DNA of 64,000 nucleotides from Streptomyces sp. NBC_00425 (lineage in GTDB: Bacteria > Actinomycetota > Actinomycetes > Streptomycetales > Streptomycetaceae): the NCBI RefSeq assembly GCF_036030735.1, contig NZ_CP107928.1, forward strand, positions 3,224,001-3,288,000, in the 5' to 3' direction. Under the pieces are notes generated by a model, which saw only the letters and a program-made list of their open reading frames with translations, made no database searches and had not been told where the DNA came from. Positions 45,246 through 56,732 of the stretch are shown one piece after another (the first letter of the stretch is position 1; each line of letters begins with the position of its first letter). A program made the translations under genes and the position numbers.

Positions 45246-46796
45246 TCAGCCCATGAACTTCTTGAACTCGTCCGGCAGCTCGAAGTCCTGGGCGCCCTGC
45301 TGCGGCAGCCCGAGCGCGTTACCGCCCTGGGCCTGGGCCTCGCGGCGCTGGGCCGCCTCAAGCTCCTGCTGCTTGCGCTTCATCGGGTTGCCGGAGCGCT
45401 GCTTGCCCTTGGCCTGCTTCGGCTGCTTCTTCTGCCGGCCGGCGCCGCCGCCCATGCCCGGCATCCCGGGCATACCGGGCATGCCGCCGCCCTGGGCCAT
45501 CCGGGACATCATCTTGCGCGCCTCGAAGAACCGCTCGACCAGCCCCTTCACGGCGCTGACCTCGACGCCGGAACCCTTGGCGATACGGGCGCGGCGCGAG
45601 CCGTTGATGATCGTCGGGTCCTGGCGCTCGCCCGGCGTCATCGACTTGATGATCGCGGCGGTGCGGTCGACGTCGCGCTCGTCGAGGTTGGCGATCTGGT
45701 CCTTGATCTGGCCCATGCCGGGCAGCATGCCGAGCAGCTTGGAGATGCTGCCCATCTTCCTGACCTGCTCCATCTGGGCCAGGAAGTCGTCCAGGGTGAA
45801 GTCCTGGCCCTTCTTGGACGCCAGCTTGGAGGCCATCTTCTCGGCCTCTTCCTGACTGAACGTCTTCTCCGCCTGCTCGATCAGGGTGAGCAGGTCACCC
45901 ATGTCGAGGATGCGGGAGGCCATCCGGTCGGGGTGGAACGCGTCGAACTCGTCGAGCTTCTCGCCGTTGGAGGCGAACATGATCGGCTTGCCGGTCACCG
46001 AGGCGATGGACAGGGCCGCACCGCCGCGGGCGTCGCCGTCGAGCTTGGACAGCACGACGCCGTCGAAGCCGACGCCGTCCCGGAAGGCCTCGGCGGTGTT
46101 GACCGCGTCCTGGCCGATCATCGCGTCGACGACGAAGAGGATCTCGTCGGGCGAGACGGCGTCGCGGATGTCCGCGGCCTGCTGCATCAGCTCGGCGTCG
46201 ATGCCGAGACGGCCCGCGGTGTCGACGACCACGATGTCGTGGACCTTGGCCTTCGCGAACTCGATGGAGTCCTTGGCGACCTGGACCGGGTCGCCCACCC
46301 CGTTGCCGGGCTGCGGGGCGTAGACGGCCACGCCGGCGCGCTCGGCGACGACGCTGAGCTGGTTGACGGCGTTGGGGCGTTGGAGGTCGCAGGCGACGAG
46401 CAGCGGCGAGTGGCCCTGTTCCTTCAGCCAGCGGCCGAGCTTGCCCGCGAGAGTGGTCTTGCCGGCGCCCTGGAGGCCGGCCAGCATGATCACCGTGGGC
46501 GGCTGCTTGGCGAAGCGCAGGCGGCGGGTCTCACCGCCGAGGATCGTGACGAGCTCGTCGTTGACGATCTTCAGGACCTGCTGGGCGGGGTTCAGGGCCT
46601 TGGAGACCTCGGCGCCGAGGGCGCGCTCCTTGACGTTCTTGATGAACGTGCGGACGACCGGCAGGGCCACGTCCGCCTCGAGGAGGGCGATGCGGATCTC
46701 GCGCGCCGTGGCGTCGATGTCCGCTTCGCTCAGGCGCCCCTTGCCGCGCAAGTTCTTGAAGGTCGCTGAGAGGCGATCGGAGAGAGTATCGAACAC
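45246..46796 (-). CDS. ffh: Signal recognition particle protein Ffh
   Basis: The 516-residue SRP GTPase has the N domain (FDTLSDRLSATFKNLRGKGR), G1 (GLQGAGKTTLAGKL), G3 (VDTAGRLGIDA), G4 and the insertion box, and a Met-rich M domain (GMPGMPGMPGMGGGAG). It binds 4.5S RNA and targets nascent membrane proteins to FtsY. The GTG at 46796 gives the standard start. The receptor gene ftsY lies about 9 kb away in this window. Confidence 0.97.
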   Translation of the reverse strand: MFDTLSDRLSATFKNLRGKGRLSEADIDATAREIRIALLEADVALPVVRTFIKNVKERALGAEVSKALNPAQQVLKIVNDELVTILGGETRRLRFAKQPPTVIMLAGLQGAGKTTLAGKLGRWLKEQGHSPLLVACDLQRPNAVNQLSVVAERAGVAVYAPQPGNGVGDPVQVAKDSIEFAKAKVHDIVVVDTAGRLGIDAELMQQAADIRDAVSPDEILFVVDAMIGQDAVNTAEAFRDGVGFDGVVLSKLDGDARGGAALSIASVTGKPIMFASNGEKLDEFDAFHPDRMASRILDMGDLLTLIEQAEKTFSQEEAEKMASKLASKKGQDFTLDDFLAQMEQVRKMGSISKLLGMLPGMGQIKDQIANLDERDVDRTAAIIKSMTPGERQDPTIINGSRRARIAKGSGVEVSAVKGLVERFFEARKMMSRMAQGGGMPGMPGMPGMGGGAGRQKKQPKQAKGKQRSGNPMKRKQQELEAAQRREAQAQGGNALGLPQQGAQDFELPDEFKKFMG

Positions 46797-46865
46797 GGCG
46801 GCGTCGGTCCTCGGTGTCGGGGGCGGTCTGAGCGTCTTCCAGAGTATCGGGCCGCGCAAGACATT

Positions 46866-46899
46866 CGTCCCCGCCTGCTGTATTCAGCGGGCGGGGACG
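46866..46899 (-). terminator. Hairpin after glnD
   Basis: CGTCCCCGCC and GGCGGGGACG form a perfect 10-base stem with an inner CTG/CAG pairing, just after the glnD stop. It is a probable terminator of the amtB-glnK-glnD operon. Confidence 0.7.
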
Positions 46900-46918
46900 G
46901 GCCGCGCGGCGCGTGCGA

Positions 46919-49375
46919 TCACGCCCGCAGCGTCTCCTCCAGCTTCCGGGCGGCGGCGACGGCCTCGTCGCCCGGCAGGGGCGTGCCGTCCGTTCCGGTG
47001 ACGTAGAAGGCGTCCACGGCGTTCGCGCCGAGGGTGGAGACGTGCATGCTGCGCACCCGCAGGCCCTCGTCCTCCAGCGCCCGGCCGATGCGGAACAGCA
47101 GCCCCGGCGCGTCCTGGGCGCGCACCTCGATGACGGTGGCGTGCCGGGAGGCCGCGGAGGCCACCGCCACGCGCGGCGGCGGGGCGACCACGCCCCGGCG
47201 GCGCGGGTAGGCGGCGTCGCGTTCCGCGAGCCGTCCGGCGATGTCCAGCGAGCCGTCGAGGGCGCGCACGAGGTCGGCGCGCAGCCGGGCCGCCTGGGGC
47301 AGCGAGCCGTACTCGGCGGCGACCCGCCAGTTCAGCAGCAGGACCGAGCCGTCGACGCCGTCCGGGAGGTCGTGGGCGCGCAGCTCGGCGGTGCGTACGG
47401 TCAGCCGGTGCACGGCGAGGACGCCGGCCACCGCCGGCAGCACGCCCTCCTGGTCGGGCACGGCGATGAGCAGCTCCACGCCGAGCGGCTCGGGGTCGCC
47501 GGCCGGCTGCTCCCCCGCGGTCTCGGCGGGCGTCTCGGTCTGCGCGCGCAGCGCCAGCACCGGGCTGCCGGTGGCGACCGCCTCGATGGCGAGGCGTTCC
47601 TGCTCGGCGGTGGGCGCGGTGTCGTCCGGCTCCTCCGGCTCGTTGCCGGCGAGCACCGCCGCGACCCGCTTGACGAGGTCCGCCACGAGCGAACCCCGCC
47701 AGGACGACCAGGCGGCGGGCCCGGTGGCCAGCGCGTCCGCCTCGGTGAGGGCGTGCAGCAGCTCCAGCGTGCCCTGCGAGCCGACGGCGTCGGCGACCGC
47801 GCGCACGGTGGCCGGATCCTCCAGGTCGCGCCGGGTGGCGGTGTCGACGAGCAGGAGGTGGTGGCGGACGAGGGCGGCGAGCACGTTCACGTCGGCGCGG
47901 TCGAAGCCGATGCGGGCGGCCACGTCCTTGGCGATGATCTCGCCGGCCACCGAGTGGTCGCCGGGCCAGCCCTTGCCGATGTCGTGCAGCAGCGCGGCGA
48001 CCAGCAGGAGGTCGGGCCGGTGGACGCGGCGGGTGAACTCGGAGGCGCGCACGGCGGTCTCGATGAGGTGCCGGTCGACGGTCCAGATGTGCACGGCGTT
48101 GCGCTGCGGCCGGCACCGGACCCGCTCCCAGTCGGGCAGCAGCTGCGTGATCAGCCCCTCGGCCTCCAGCGCCTCCCAGACCTCGACGGTCGGCTGACCG
48201 GAGCCGAGCAGGGTGACCAGCTGCTCGCGGGCCTCGGCGGGCCACGGCGTGGGCAGCGGGCGCACGGTGGCGGCGAGGCGCCGGACGGCGTGCAGGGACA
48301 GCGGCAGGCCGGCCTGCGCGGCGGCGGCCGCGGCGCGCAGCGGGAGCACGGGGTCGCGTTCGGGGCGCGCGGCGCGGGCGAGCACCACCTCGCCGTCCTG
48401 TTCCACGACCCCTTCGGCCAGCGGAGACCGCTCGGGTGCGGGCTTGCCGCCCCCCAGCATCGCGCGCAGCCGGGGCCGCACGGCGCGCGACCGCAGAACG
48501 CGTCCGACCTCGCGCCAGGTGACGTCGCTCGCGTACGAGATGACGCGGGCCGCCTCGTACACCTGCCGCAGCAGGGTGTCGGCGTCCAGCAGGTCCAGCT
48601 CGGCGGCCACCTGGTCCTGCTCCTGCAGCGCGAGGCGGTCGGTGGCGCGACCGGTGGCGAGGTGCAGGGCGTCGCGTACGTCGAGGAGCCGGCGGCGGGC
48701 GTCGGCGAGGCCCTCGCGGGGGGCGTCGGCCAGCCAGGAGGCGGCGACGGCGCGCAGCGCGGTGGCGTCCCGCAGTCCGCCGCGCGCCTCCTTCAGGTCG
48801 GGTTCCAGCAGGTACTGCAGCTCGCCCTGGCGTTCGGCGCGCTCGGCGCACAGTTCCTGGAGTTCGGGCAGGCGCCTGGGGGCCTGGTTGCGCCAGTCGG
48901 CGAGGACGGACGTCCGCAGTCCGGCGGTGAGGCCGAGGTCGCCGGCGAGGTGGCGGGCGTCCAGCAGGCCGAGCTGGACCTTGAGGTCCTCGCCGGCGGT
49001 CTTGCGGGCCTCCGCCGGGGTGCGGACCGAGTGGTCGAGGGCCAGGCCGAGGTCCCAGACGGGGTACCAGAGACGGTCGGCGAGGGCTGCGACGGTCTTG
49101 CCGTCCGCGCCGTCGTGCAGCAGCAGGAGGTCGAGGTCGCTGCGCGGGGAGAGCTCGCCCCGGCCGTAGCCGCCGACGGCGACCAGGGACACGCCCTTCA
49201 GTTCCTCGGCGCCGGCCGTGAAGAGCCCGGTGAGCCAGTCGTCGGTCAGTTCGGCGAGGGCCGCACGGCGCGGCGGCCCGGACTGCGCCTCCTCGGTGAG
49301 GAGGCGCAGCCGGGCCGCCGCGTAGCCGCTGGGTCCCGAGTCCTCTGCATCCATGCGCACGTCCGTACTCGTCAC
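46919..49375 (-). CDS. glnD: PII nucleotidyltransferase/deadenylylase GlnD
   Basis: The 818-residue protein has an N-terminal nucleotidyltransferase domain (VAVGGYGRGELSPRSDLDLL), an HD hydrolase domain (LLHDIGKGWPGDHSVAG), and two C-terminal ACT domains that sense glutamine. In Streptomyces it is reported to adenylylate GlnK rather than uridylylate it. The GTG at 49375 has an AGGAG site and follows glnK after 26 bases. It is the last gene of the operon. Confidence 0.95.
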   Translation of the reverse strand: MTSTDVRMDAEDSGPSGYAAARLRLLTEEAQSGPPRRAALAELTDDWLTGLFTAGAEELKGVSLVAVGGYGRGELSPRSDLDLLLLHDGADGKTVAALADRLWYPVWDLGLALDHSVRTPAEARKTAGEDLKVQLGLLDARHLAGDLGLTAGLRTSVLADWRNQAPRRLPELQELCAERAERQGELQYLLEPDLKEARGGLRDATALRAVAASWLADAPREGLADARRRLLDVRDALHLATGRATDRLALQEQDQVAAELDLLDADTLLRQVYEAARVISYASDVTWREVGRVLRSRAVRPRLRAMLGGGKPAPERSPLAEGVVEQDGEVVLARAARPERDPVLPLRAAAAAAQAGLPLSLHAVRRLAATVRPLPTPWPAEAREQLVTLLGSGQPTVEVWEALEAEGLITQLLPDWERVRCRPQRNAVHIWTVDRHLIETAVRASEFTRRVHRPDLLLVAALLHDIGKGWPGDHSVAGEIIAKDVAARIGFDRADVNVLAALVRHHLLLVDTATRRDLEDPATVRAVADAVGSQGTLELLHALTEADALATGPAAWSSWRGSLVADLVKRVAAVLAGNEPEEPDDTAPTAEQERLAIEAVATGSPVLALRAQTETPAETAGEQPAGDPEPLGVELLIAVPDQEGVLPAVAGVLAVHRLTVRTAELRAHDLPDGVDGSVLLLNWRVAAEYGSLPQAARLRADLVRALDGSLDIAGRLAERDAAYPRRRGVVAPPPRVAVASAASRHATVIEVRAQDAPGLLFRIGRALEDEGLRVRSMHVSTLGANAVDAFYVTGTDGTPLPGDEAVAAARKLEETLRA

Positions 49376-49401
49376 CCAGCGACTCCTGTTCTCTTCTGCC
49401 G

Positions 49402-51150
<1,749 letters not shown>

Positions 51151-51178
51151 TTATGCGCCATGAGATTCGCGCAGCGCC

Positions 51179-51216
51179 GTTTCGGTGGAGGCCCCTCGTT
51201 GTTTCGCCGCCGTGAC
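51179..51216 (-). promoter_or_regulatory. GlnR-like binding site upstream of amtB
   Basis: On the minus strand GTCAC, GAAAC, GGGCC and GAAAC occur with 6-base spacers, matching the a1-b1-a2-b2 layout of Streptomyces GlnR boxes, with a weak third element. It lies about 100 bases upstream of the amtB start and would activate the operon under nitrogen limitation. Confidence 0.65.
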
Positions 51217-51439
51217 GAAGGCGCCGCGTGCGTTACGCCTCGGTGAACTGGCTGATGTTCGACGAGCGGATCGTTATGGTGGCGCAACCTTCACTGAAGG
51301 AAGGAAACCGGCCGCGGTCGGCCTTCCGATGACCTGGCATGGGGGAGCCGAGTCGGGCAGTTCGGGAGGACCGGCCGCGGCCGGGGTTCTGGGGTTTCGC
51401 CCGGTGGACCGCTGCCGGCGGCCGGTCGGGCGGGGTGGT

Positions 51440-52924
51440 TCAGACCGCTTCGGCCGTCTCCGGCAGCTCGACGGTGAGCCGCTCGGTCAGGTCCACGACC
51501 TCGGAGAGATCCCCGAAATCGCGTACAGCGCTGTCGACCGTCTTTCGGATACGAGTGTTGACGCGCTCGGAGCGCACCTTCTTGGCCTCCTTCATCGCCT
51601 GCGTGGCGAGAACCGTGCTCTGCTCCGGCTCGCGCTGCAGCAGGTGGACCGTGGCCATGCCGATCAGGTTCAGCACATAGGAGCGCTGGTGGTCGCCGTC
51701 GCCCGCGAACAGTTCGACGGCCCGCCGCATCAGGGGCTCGGCCAGCGAGGCGTAGGCGGGGCTGCGGCCGGCGACGTAGGCCAGGTCGCGGAAGGAGTGG
51801 CTGTTCTCGCCGTGCAGCTCGGCCTCGGAGAAGAAGCGGATCCAGTCGGGGTCCGGCTCGTCCCACTCGTCGGTCTCGGCGAAGGTGTCCTCGGCCATCC
51901 GGACCGCGCGCTTGCACCGGCCGGGCTGGCCCATGTTGGCGTAGGCGCGGGCCTCCATCGCATACAGCATGGACTGGGTGCGCGGCCCGGCGCAGTCCCG
52001 GCTGCCGTACTGGGCGAGGTGGATCAGCTCCAGCGCGTCCTCCGGCCGGCCGAGGTGGATCATCTGACGGCTCATGCTCGACAGCACATAACTGCCGAGC
52101 GGCCGGTCGCCGGCCTCCTTCGCCGCGTGCAGGGCCAGGACGAAGTACTTCTGCGCGGTCGGCTGGAGCCCCACGTCGTAGCTCATCCAGCCGGCGAGTT
52201 CGGCCAGCTCGGCGGCCACCTTGAAGAGCCTGCGCGAGGTGGACTCGGGCTGGGGCTCCTGGAGCAGGTCGGTCACCTCGTGCAACTGCCCGACGACCGC
52301 CTTGCGGCGCAGGCCGCCGCCGCACTGGGCGTCCCACTGCCGGAACATCACGGTGGTGGACTCCAGCAGGTCCAGCTCGGGCCGGGAGAGCCGGCCGCGG
52401 GCCCGGCTGGTCGGCACCGACTCCGGCTCCTCGATCAGGGCGGGCGGCGAGGGGACCAGCCAGCGCTGCATCGGCTCGATGAGGGACGGCCCCGCGCACA
52501 GGGCCAGCGACGTCCCGAGGAAGCCGCGGCGGGCCAGCATCAGGTCGCTGCGCGAGAACTCGCTGAGCTGGGCCACCGTCTGCGGGGCCGTCCACGGCAG
52601 GTCGACGCCGGTCGCGGAGGGCACCTGCCGGACCGCGCGCAGTCCGAGGTCCTCGACGGACACGACGCAGCCGAACCGCTCGGAGAACAGCTCGGAGAGG
52701 ATCCTGGGGATGGGCTCGCGGGGGTTCTCGCCGTCCAGCCAGCGGCGCACTCGTGAGGTGTCGGTGGAGATGTGATTGGCGCCCAACTGGCGGGCTCGAC
52801 GGTTCACTTGACGTGCGAGTTCGCCCTTCGACCAGCCGCTGCGCACGAACCACGAGGTGAGCAGCTCGTTCGGGCGCCTGTCCGCGCTCGCAGCGTTGTT
52901 CCCGCTTCCGCCGTTGCCGCTCAC
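51440..52924 (-). CDS. nsdA: Regulator NsdA (negative regulator of differentiation and antibiotic production)
   Basis: The 494-residue protein (from GTG 52924) has an N-terminal helix-turn-helix-like region (SWFVRSGWSKGELARQVNRR) and a long helical, TPR-like body (YVLSSMSRQMIHLGRPEDAL, RAYANMGQPGRCKRAVRMAE). It matches from memory S. coelicolor nsdA, whose loss increases sporulation and antibiotic synthesis. It has no kinase or transport motifs. The gene is on the same strand as amtB and separated from it by 359 bases holding the amtB promoter and a 14-base GC palindrome at 51371. Confidence 0.92.
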   Translation of the reverse strand: MSGNGGSGNNAASADRRPNELLTSWFVRSGWSKGELARQVNRRARQLGANHISTDTSRVRRWLDGENPREPIPRILSELFSERFGCVVSVEDLGLRAVRQVPSATGVDLPWTAPQTVAQLSEFSRSDLMLARRGFLGTSLALCAGPSLIEPMQRWLVPSPPALIEEPESVPTSRARGRLSRPELDLLESTTVMFRQWDAQCGGGLRRKAVVGQLHEVTDLLQEPQPESTSRRLFKVAAELAELAGWMSYDVGLQPTAQKYFVLALHAAKEAGDRPLGSYVLSSMSRQMIHLGRPEDALELIHLAQYGSRDCAGPRTQSMLYAMEARAYANMGQPGRCKRAVRMAEDTFAETDEWDEPDPDWIRFFSEAELHGENSHSFRDLAYVAGRSPAYASLAEPLMRRAVELFAGDGDHQRSYVLNLIGMATVHLLQREPEQSTVLATQAMKEAKKVRSERVNTRIRKTVDSAVRDFGDLSEVVDLTERLTVELPETAEAV

Positions 52925-53371
52925 TGGAACGCCCCCATCCCTGAGACCACTTGTCACTGAGTGCGCCAAGCCTTATCAGAATGCCGGTAAATAGGGCCCG
53001 CCGTACGGCACTTGTCACCCTTCGAACGGAAACCCGACTTGCCCCCGGCATACCCACGAGCGCAAGCACCCACAGGACCCGCCTACTCAAAGTAATCCTA
53101 CGATCACGGTCCCAGCCACGGCGATCCCGGAAACGCCACCATTCGCCACCCCTTCGGATGAACTCCCGGTGACCCGTACGCGATTCACTTGACAGAGAAC
53201 AGCCAGGGGTGAGCGGAGCGAAGCACTCAGGGGCGCGCGAAGCCCGGCCCACCACCCGCGGCGCTCCCGGGCGCTGCCTGGATGGGGCGGCCCCGGGAAA
53301 GCGGAAGCACACAGAGTAACCGTGCTCGACCGCTGCGTAACCAGCGGCGCGTAGGACCCGTTGGAGGGGGC
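52925..53371. other. Divergent intergenic region nsdA / primase-domain gene
   Basis: This 447-base gap holds no credible gene. It is less GC-rich near nsdA, as expected for a promoter region. I see no strong palindrome or hairpin and cannot place a promoter with confidence. Confidence 0.4.
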
Positions 53372-54061
53372 ATGGGCTTCACGATCGGCGGCATTCGCGA
53401 GATCCGCTCCGGCGCGCGCAGGCGCGGTCGCTCGTCCGAGTGCACCGCCGTCGCCGAGTTCACGGGACTGTGGGGCTGGGACGCGGTGCCCGGCGCACGG
53501 GCCGCGGCAGGCGTCTGCTCCTGCGGACACCCCGGGTGCCGCGAACCGGGGGCGCACCCCCTGGAGTTCGCCCCGCGCGTCCCGGCCGGCGCCACCCTCG
53601 ACGACGTGGGCAGGACCTGGGGCGGGTTCCCCGGCGCCGCGGTGATGTTGCCCGTCGGACGCGCGTTCGACGTGCTCGACGTCGCCGAGTCCGCCGGGCG
53701 CCGCGCCCTGGTCCGCCTCGAGCGCATGGGCCTGCCCCTCGGCCCGGTCATCGCCACGCCCGAGGGCCGCACCCAGTTCTTCGTCGCCCCCGGCGCCGCC
53801 GCCGAGCTGACGGACCTGCTCTACCGCATGGGCTGGGACGATCCGGCCGCCCTGGACCTGCGCGGCCTCGGACCCGGCACGTTCATCACGGCCCCGCCCT
53901 CCGACCGCGGCGGGCTCGGTCCGGTGCGCTGGCTGCGCCCGCCCGCGCTGGACTCGGCGACCCGCCCGCCGGAGGCCCGGCTGCTGCTGGGGACGCTGGC
54001 GTACCTGGCGCACCGGTCACGCGCCCAGGGCGCCCGGGAGACCCTCGGCCGCACCGCCTGA
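53372..54061 (+). CDS. Small primase/polymerase (Prim-Pol) domain protein
   Basis: The 229-residue protein resembles the N-terminal bifunctional DNA primase/polymerase domain. Cys-rich CSCGHPGCREPGAHP and WGGFPGAAVMLPVG, then FDVLDV, RTQFFVAPGA and a later PP-rich end are seen in this family. It lacks a helicase or other partner domain. From memory it is conserved beside nsdA in Streptomyces with no known function. The start ATG 53372 has a GGAGGGGG site. Confidence 0.8.
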   Translation: MGFTIGGIREIRSGARRRGRSSECTAVAEFTGLWGWDAVPGARAAAGVCSCGHPGCREPGAHPLEFAPRVPAGATLDDVGRTWGGFPGAAVMLPVGRAFDVLDVAESAGRRALVRLERMGLPLGPVIATPEGRTQFFVAPGAAAELTDLLYRMGWDDPAALDLRGLGPGTFITAPPSDRGGLGPVRWLRPPALDSATRPPEARLLLGTLAYLAHRSRAQGARETLGRTA

Positions 54062-54130
54062 CGCCGTCCCTACCGCCTGACGCCGTCCCTACCGCCTGGC
54101 CTCGGCCGCACCACCGCCTGACGCCGTCCG
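54050..54130 (+). repeat. Tandem repeats spanning the 3-prime end of the primase-domain gene
   Basis: The 19-base unit accgcctgacgccgtccct occurs at 54053-54071 and 54072-54090, and a later segment again shows ctcggccgc...accgcctgacgccgtcc. The first unit contains the stop codon, so the gene end was duplicated. Confidence 0.8.
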
Positions 54131-54236
54131 CGGGGTCGCTCGGCCCCCGCGCGGGACCGCCGCGGACCTGCGCGCCTGGGACGCCAGGGGCCACCGCGGC
54201 GACCCTCCCCCGCGGCCGCCGACGACGCACACGACG

Positions 54237-54273
54237 AAGCGCCCGCTCCGACTGCACCTCGGAGCGGGCGCTT
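54237..54273. terminator. Bidirectional hairpin between primase-domain gene and ftsY
   Basis: A perfect 15-base stem (AAGCGCCCGCTCCGA and its complement) with a 7-base loop, followed by cttccgt, sits between two convergent genes. It is a strong terminator. Confidence 0.85.
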
Positions 54274-54338
54274 CTTCCGTGCCCCGGCCTGCCTCCCGGC
54301 ACACCGTCTGCGGTTCGCGGCCCTGCGGTACCGGCCGG

Positions 54339-55553
54339 TCAGTCCCCGATAAGGGCGTCAACGAAGGCCTCCGGCTCGAACGGCGCGAGGTCGTCCGCCC
54401 CCTCGCCGAGTCCCACCAGCTTGACCGGGACGCCCAGCTCGCGCTGGACCGCGACCACGATGCCGCCCTTCGCCGTGCCGTCCAGCTTGGTCAGCACGAT
54501 GCCGGTGATGTCGACGACCTCGGCGAAGACACGGGCCTGGACGAGCCCGTTCTGCCCGGTGGTGGCGTCGAGCACGAGCAGCACCTCGTCCAGCGGGGCG
54601 TGCTTCTCGACGACCCGCTTGACCTTGCCGAGCTCGTCCATCAGGCCGGTCTTGGTGTGGAGGCGGCCGGCGGTGTCGATGAGGACGACGTCGACGCCCA
54701 TCTCCTTGCCCTCCTTCACCGCGTCGAACGCGACGGAGGCGGGATCGCCGGCCTCGGGACCGCGCACGGTGTGCGCGCCGACCCGCTCGCCCCAGGTCTG
54801 GAGCTGGTCGGCGGCGGCCGCGCGGAAGGTGTCGGCGGCGCCCAGGACGACGGTGCGCCCGTCGGCCACGAGCACGCGCGCGAGCTTGCCGGTGGTGGTG
54901 GTCTTGCCGGTGCCGTTGACGCCGACGACCATCACGATGCCCGGCTTGCGGTCCTCGGGCTCGGTCTTCACGGTGCGGTCGGCCTCGGTGCCGACCAGCT
55001 TGAGCAGCTCCTCGCGCAGCAGCGCGCGCAGCTCCTCCGGGGTGCGGGTGCCGAGCACCTTCACGCGCTCGCGCAGTCGTTCGACCAGCTCCTGGGTGGG
55101 GGCCACGCCGACGTCGGCGGTGAGCAGCGTGTCCTCGATCTCCTCCCAGGTGTCCTCGTCGAGGTGCTCGCGCGAGAGCAGCGTGAGGAGCCCCTTGCCC
55201 AGGGCGTTCTGCGAGCGGGAGAGGCGGGCGCGCAGACGCACCAGCCGCCCCTCGGTGGGCTCCGGGACCTCGAGCTCGGGAACCTCGAGAGGGGGGACGA
55301 CGGGGGGTTCCTCGACCGCGGTACCGGTCGGCCTGCCGTCGGGAAGATCAACCTCCTCGATCGTGCGGCGCGGTTCGTCGCGCGGGGTCTCGGCCTCGTC
55401 GCCGACGTGCGGTTCGGCCGGAGGGGCGGTGATGTCGGGCGCTGCGGGGGGCGGCGGGGGCAGCGGCTTCTTCCGCCGACTGCCGACGACCAGCCCGCCG
55501 AGCACTGCGAGCACGACCACGGCGATGACTACAGCAAGGATGACGGTTTCCAT
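54339..55553 (-). CDS. ftsY: Signal recognition particle receptor FtsY
   Basis: The 404-residue protein has an N-terminal membrane anchor (METVILAVVIAVVVLAVLGG), an acidic linker, the N domain and the SRP GTPase G domain: GVNGTGKTTTTGKLA, VLIDTAGRLHTKTGL, and TKLDGTAKGG. It pairs with Ffh for co-translational insertion. The strong terminator lies downstream and the oxidoreductase gene diverges upstream. Confidence 0.97.
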   Translation of the reverse strand: METVILAVVIAVVVLAVLGGLVVGSRRKKPLPPPPPAAPDITAPPAEPHVGDEAETPRDEPRRTIEEVDLPDGRPTGTAVEEPPVVPPLEVPELEVPEPTEGRLVRLRARLSRSQNALGKGLLTLLSREHLDEDTWEEIEDTLLTADVGVAPTQELVERLRERVKVLGTRTPEELRALLREELLKLVGTEADRTVKTEPEDRKPGIVMVVGVNGTGKTTTTGKLARVLVADGRTVVLGAADTFRAAAADQLQTWGERVGAHTVRGPEAGDPASVAFDAVKEGKEMGVDVVLIDTAGRLHTKTGLMDELGKVKRVVEKHAPLDEVLLVLDATTGQNGLVQARVFAEVVDITGIVLTKLDGTAKGGIVVAVQRELGVPVKLVGLGEGADDLAPFEPEAFVDALIGD

Positions 55554-55760
55554 AACGGGTCCAGTATGCGTGACCCCTCCCGGCCGGGGCGGGCGGCGGC
55601 CCGGCCGCGCGTCAGGCGGCCCCCGTCCGGCCTCTCCCGGCGGCCGGGCCGGCGGGAACGGGCGGCTTGGGGCCGCGGCTCGCAGTCGGACCGTCCCGGC
55701 CCATGGCCATCTGACACCTCGTCAGCTACGGTCCCCCACATCCGCCGAAGGGGGTCCTCC

Positions 55761-56732
55761 ATGCCCGTCACCGTCGTCCGATTCAACCTCGTCGCCCCCG
55801 GTGCGACCCCTGCCGAGCTGGGCGTCCGCTACCGGACCGCGCTGGAGATGGCCACGTACGCCGACCGGCACGGGGTCACCCTCGTACAGACCGAGGAGCA
55901 TCACGGCGTCGAGAACAACTGGCTGCCCTCGCCCTTCGTCTTCGCGGGCGCGGTGCTCGGTGCGACGCGGCGGCTGGCGGTGACCGTCTCGGCCGTCATC
56001 GGACCGCTGCACGACCCGCTGCGGCTGGCCGAGGACATCGCGGTGCTGGACCTGCTGAGCGGCGGGCGGCTGGTCACGGTCGCCGGGATCGGCTACCGGC
56101 CGGAGGAGTACGCCCGGGCCGGAGTGGACTGGAAGCGGCGGGGGCAGCTCCAGGACGAGCTGCTGGAGACCGTGCTGAAGGCCTGGACCGGCGAGGAGTT
56201 CACCTACCGGGGGCGCACGGTACGGGTCACCCCCCGCCCGGCGACCGATCCGCACCCCCTGCTGCTGGTGGGCGGATCCTCGAAGGCCGCCGCCCGCCGG
56301 GCCGCCCGGCTCGGGCTGCCGTTCTTCCCCAGCGCCCATCTGCCGGAGCTGGAGGCCTACTACAAGGAGCGGCTGGCGGAGTACGGGACGGAGGGCTGGA
56401 CGATGATGCCGGGCGCCGAGACGCCCCTGCTGCATGTCGCCGAGGATCCGGACCGGGCGTGGACCGAGTACGGCGAGCGCTTCCTGCACGAGGCGCGGAC
56501 CTACGCCTCCTGGCAGTCGGGCGGGATCCGCTCGGCGGTGAAGTCGGGGGCGACGACGGTGGCGGAGCTGCGGGAGGAGGGCGTGTACCGGATCCTCACG
56601 CCGGACGCGTGCGTGGCGCAGGGGCTCGACAACCTCGTCCTGCATCCGCTGGCGGGCGGGATGCCGGTGGAGGAGGGGTGGCGCAGCCTACGGCTGTTCT
56701 GCGAAGACGTGCTGCCCCGGCTCGGCGGGTGA
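55761..56732 (+). CDS. LLM class flavin-dependent oxidoreductase
   Basis: The 323-residue protein is a luciferase-like monooxygenase: RYRTALEMATYADRHGVTLV, TEEHHGVENNWLPSPFVFAG, VTVSAVIGPLHDPLRLAEDI, and PHPLLLVGGSSKAAARRAARLG. It probably uses reduced FMN or F420; the substrate is unknown. The ATG is preceded by GGGGGTCC. The stop codon falls inside a strong hairpin. Confidence 0.85.
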   Translation: MPVTVVRFNLVAPGATPAELGVRYRTALEMATYADRHGVTLVQTEEHHGVENNWLPSPFVFAGAVLGATRRLAVTVSAVIGPLHDPLRLAEDIAVLDLLSGGRLVTVAGIGYRPEEYARAGVDWKRRGQLQDELLETVLKAWTGEEFTYRGRTVRVTPRPATDPHPLLLVGGSSKAAARRAARLGLPFFPSAHLPELEAYYKERLAEYGTEGWTMMPGAETPLLHVAEDPDRAWTEYGERFLHEARTYASWQSGGIRSAVKSGATTVAELREEGVYRILTPDACVAQGLDNLVLHPLAGGMPVEEGWRSLRLFCEDVLPRLGG

